From: Oscillospiraceae bacterium
GTDB lineage: Bacteria; Bacillota; Clostridia; Oscillospirales; Oscillospiraceae
Assembly: GCA_028691385.1 (NCBI GenBank)
Contig: JAQUZL010000010.1
Location: 1-24,982, forward strand
Length of the DNA stretch: 24,982 nucleotides
Reading direction: 5' to 3'
Positions 23,218 through 24,982 of the stretch are shown here, one piece after another (the stretch's first letter is position 1; the number at the start of each line of letters is the position of its first letter). The notes below the pieces were generated by a model. It saw nothing but the letters and a program-made list of their open reading frames with translations, ran no database searches and had not been told where the DNA came from. The translations under genes and the position numbers were made by a program.

Positions 23218-23939
23218 GGCACGCCCTCCCAATTCAGCGGGATTTCCAGCGACGTGACCTGCCCGGCATAGGTGATGGAAACGGTGATGGCCGGCGCGCC
23301 GTAAGAAAGCGCATAGCACCACTGCCTCCAGTAAGCGCCGCCGGATCCTCCGCCGCCGCCAAAGCGGTCAACCGTGCCGTCTGCCGCCACTTCTAGCAGC
23401 GGCGTGCATTGGGGCGCTGCCTGCAGGGGATTGCGGTTGTAGAGTACGGTGTCCAAATAGAAAAAATATTCCGATTGCGCGTCCAGCCCAATGCCCGCGC
23501 CATAGCAGCGCAGAATGCTGCGGCCAACAGAAATTTTTTCATCCAGTGGGATTTGCGTCAGCATTTGACCGTGGCTCATGGCATAGGACGCCGGCGAAAA
23601 CCGCGCTTTCAGGTTGCCTGCCAGATTGCCGCCGGTGTTCAGGAGCATGCCGACGCTCAAAAGAATCAGAAGCACCGAGACGGTTTTGCAGATACGGCCG
23701 ATCAGCAGCCATACCGGTGAGAGCGTGGCGTTATAGTCCCGGCCAATGATCTCGGCGCTGCCCATAGCGGCTACCGCGCGCTGCGCGGCCTCCTCCGGCG
23801 GGACGCCGCACTGCTCCAGAAATTCCGCATGGTCGCACAGATGGTCCGACAGCTCCTTGCGCAGCGCCGCCCGCTCTTCCTCAGTGGCGCGGGGCAGAAA
23901 TCGGCAGACCGCGTCCAGAAAGTCCTTGAAATCCTCCAT
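23214..23939 (-). CDS. HAAS/DUF1700-like membrane protein
   Basis: The 241-residue protein has a helical cytosolic N-terminus (about 1-70) of the kind found after PadR genes: FKDFLDAVCRFLP, LRKELSDHLCDHAEFLEQCG and PPEEAAQRAVAAMGSAEIIG. This resembles HAAS/permease-prefix domains, thought to contact PadR-type regulators or partner membrane proteins. One membrane helix follows at about 76-100, then an exported domain with a glycine run (FGGGGGSGG). The start lies nine bases after the padR stop behind GAGGTG. Family placement of the N-terminus is reasonable; the C-terminal domain is unrecognised. Confidence 0.78.
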   Translation of the reverse strand: MEDFKDFLDAVCRFLPRATEEERAALRKELSDHLCDHAEFLEQCGVPPEEAAQRAVAAMGSAEIIGRDYNATLSPVWLLIGRICKTVSVLLILLSVGMLLNTGGNLAGNLKARFSPASYAMSHGQMLTQIPLDEKISVGRSILRCYGAGIGLDAQSEYFFYLDTVLYNRNPLQAAPQCTPLLEVAADGTVDRFGGGGGSGGAYWRQWCYALSYGAPAITVSITYAGQVTSLEIPLNWEGVP

Positions 23940-23948
23940 GGCCGCACC

Positions 23949-24281
23949 TCAGGCCAGCACGGCAGAGGACACCACCGCGTCCACCGCGCGCTGATAGGCG
24001 CGCCACTGCGACTGCTCCTCACGCAGCTGCAGCTTGCCCTTCATGGTCAGGTGATAGTATTTGCGGGGTTTGCCGGCGGCGGCCTCTTTTTCATAGGACG
24101 TGACCGAACCGTCATTTTCCAGCGCGTGCAAAATGGGGTAGAGCGTGCCCTCCTTCATGGCGAAGGTGGAATCCAGCTTGCCGCTCAGCGCAGCAATCAT
24201 CTGGTAGCCATACATATCTTCGGCGGAGAGCAGCGCGAGCACCAAAAGACTGGTGTGCGCCATAACCTGCTTGCGTTTCAT
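23949..24281 (-). CDS. PadR-family transcriptional repressor
   Basis: The 110-residue regulator has the PadR winged helix: LLVLALLSAEDMYGYQMIAA, then the recognition segment with KEGTLYPILHALENDG and the wing GKPRKYYHLTMKGK. The C-terminal helix is short, as in the small PadR subgroup that dimerises through it. The ATG follows AGGAGGTG. It is the first gene of an operon with two membrane proteins, and two 21-bp palindromes cover its promoter, so it almost certainly represses itself. The inducer is unknown; in this class it is often a drug or cell-envelope stress. Confidence 0.95.
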   Translation of the reverse strand: MKRKQVMAHTSLLVLALLSAEDMYGYQMIAALSGKLDSTFAMKEGTLYPILHALENDGSVTSYEKEAAAGKPRKYYHLTMKGKLQLREEQSQWRAYQRAVDAVVSSAVLA

Positions 24282-24295
24282 TTGTGCACCTCCTG

Positions 24296-24342
24296 ATACA
24301 TAGATTCTCTATGTATTTATCATACCTCGAAATTCTATGTAT
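24296..24342. promoter_or_regulatory. Two PadR-type operators
   Basis: O1 (24296-24316) is a perfect 21-bp palindrome, ATACATAGA-N3-TCTATGTAT, placed between the start site and the padR ribosome site. O2 (24322-24342) is ATACCTCGA-N3-TCTATGTAT, with 7 of 9 left-arm bases matching, and spans the -10 and spacer up to the -35. The centres are 26 bp apart. PadR proteins typically bind ATGT-N8-ACAT-like palindromes over their own promoters; here the arms contain ATAC and GTAT. Confidence 0.78.
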
Positions 24343-24347
24343 GTCAA
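24319..24347 (-). promoter_or_regulatory. Promoter of the padR operon
   Basis: On the minus strand TTGACA (24342-24347) and TATGAT (24319-24324) are 17 bases apart, with a start near 24312, inside O1. The leader is about 30 nt. Confidence 0.82.
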
Positions 24348-24361
24348 TCAAAAAGAACAGG

Positions 24362-24390
24362 GTGACAAAATATCCGAAAAGGACTATAAT
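24362..24390 (+). promoter_or_regulatory. Promoter of the DUF1275 gene
   Basis: GTGACA (24362-24367) and TATAAT (24385-24390) are 17 bases apart. The -35 elements of this and the padR promoter are 14 bases apart, back to back, so PadR bound at O2 could also affect this promoter. Confidence 0.65.
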
Positions 24391-24425
24391 ATGGAACAAA
24401 ATCTAACTGCAATCGAGGTCGAAGC

Positions 24426-24982
24426 ATGCAGGAAGCAACCATCAAACGAACCATACATTATAATATGGCAATAGTCGGCGGCTTTATGGCCGGCTACGCG
24501 ATCCTGAATCGGGGCGACATGGCAAATGCGCAGACGCTCAACCTGATTCGGCTGACCATGTCCGTGCTGTCGCTGAACTGGCGCAGCGCGCTGATCTATC
24601 TCGGCGCGGCAATCCTCTATTTTTCAGCAACGTGCCTCACGGTGCTGATTATCCGCAAGACGCACAAGGACGTGCAGCTTGTCTGCGTTGGAATCGAGTT
24701 TGTCAGCGTGATACTGATGAGCACGTTTCCAGCAGAAATGAACCCGTTTCTGGCGATGTATCCCATCTTTTTCTGCATGGCGTTTCAGTGGAATTCTTTC
24801 AAGGGCGCGGATGGGAACGTCTGCTCGAGTATTTTTTCAACCAACAATCTCAAGCAGACCGCCATTTCGCTGACGGACTACTTCTGCGACCATGAAACAA
24901 AGCATCTGGTGCGCGCGCGGTTTTATTGCCTGGTGATTCTCAGCTTCCACCTTGGCGTCGCCATGGCGTGGGTATCGCTGCC
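24426..24982 (+). CDS. DUF1275 (YoaK-like) membrane protein, 3' end outside window
   Basis: About 185 residues are present before the right edge. The start ATG (24426-24428) follows GAGGT (24415-24419). The reading frame begins MQEATIKRTIHYNMAIVGGF and shows membrane segments near 14-28, 57-78 (LIYLGAAILYFSATCLTVLI), 87-103 and 107-123, plus one beginning near the edge. The stretch PAEMNPFLAMYPIFFCMAFQ then WNSFKGADGNVCSSIFSTNN is characteristic of the DUF1275/YoaK family. These are small bacterial membrane proteins of unknown function. The gene is divergent from padR. A shadow frame at 24632-24895 is not coding. Confidence 0.88.
   Translation, partial: MQEATIKRTIHYNMAIVGGFMAGYAILNRGDMANAQTLNLIRLTMSVLSLNWRSALIYLGAAILYFSATCLTVLIIRKTHKDVQLVCVGIEFVSVILMSTFPAEMNPFLAMYPIFFCMAFQWNSFKGADGNVCSSIFSTNNLKQTAISLTDYFCDHETKHLVRARFYCLVILSFHLGVAMAWVSL

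Noticed and set aside
23218..23322. N-terminal extension of the 223-residue membrane protein
   Set aside because: It would overlap the upstream gene by over 100 bases and add a His/Arg-rich stretch; ATG 23217 gives the usual ATGA coupling.
1..24982. CRISPR array, tRNA, rRNA, insertion sequence or prophage
   Set aside because: No spaced direct-repeat array, cloverleaf, ribosomal RNA stretch, transposase or phage protein was seen anywhere in the window.

Overview
The window looks like a chromosomal segment of an anaerobic, GC-rich Gram-positive bacterium, most likely a clostridial Firmicute of the Oscillospiraceae/Ruminococcaceae type. The grounds are strong GGAGG-type ribosome binding sites, near-consensus sigma-A promoters, a T-box leader, an SLH-domain surface protein, a PadR plus membrane-protein cassette, DUF421 and DUF1275 membrane proteins, and a ferredoxin:thioredoxin-reductase-like FeS protein. 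I see no rRNA, tRNA, CRISPR array, insertion sequence or phage gene.

Layout. (1) 1-495 (-): 5' part of a DUF421 membrane protein. (2) 588-6664 (+): carA-carB-guaA, three glutamine-amidotransferase-linked nucleotide genes behind one clear promoter, with a possible PyrR-type hairpin in the leader and a strong terminator. (3) 6872-12364 (+): a MacAB-like efflux operon (membrane-fusion adaptor, ATPase, FtsX-type permease), translationally coupled, followed by an exported SLH-domain protein. A bidirectional terminator separates it from (4) 12405-14497 (-): a histidine kinase and OmpR-type response regulator, kinase gene first. (5) 14621-16036 (-): a MATE efflux pump whose promoter is followed at once by an intrinsic terminator, which suggests attenuation. 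(6) 16189-16369 (+): a complete small non-coding transcription unit (consensus promoter, twin palindromic operators, C-rich body, terminator), the best small-RNA candidate here. (7) 16448-16955 (+): thioredoxin overlapping an FTR-catalytic-like FeS protein. (8) 17068-20434 (+): a TetM/EF-G-like ribosomal GTPase fused to a complete YacP/Rae1-type NYN ribonuclease domain, then a tyrosine phosphatase. (9) 20553-22540 (+): an asparagine T-box leader and asnB. (10) 22546-24281 (-): a PadR repressor, a HAAS-like membrane protein and an unknown membrane-anchored protein, with two 21-bp operators at the padR promoter. (11) 24426-end (+): 5' part of a divergent DUF1275 protein.

The most interesting items are the GTPase-nuclease fusion, which places a ribosome-binding translocase-like module and a ribosome-dependent A-site endonuclease in one polypeptide, and the 16.0-16.4 kb intergenic region, which holds a small-RNA unit, twin operators and an attenuated MATE leader. 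All calls come from reading the sequence. Family names rest on recognised motifs, and no database search was run.
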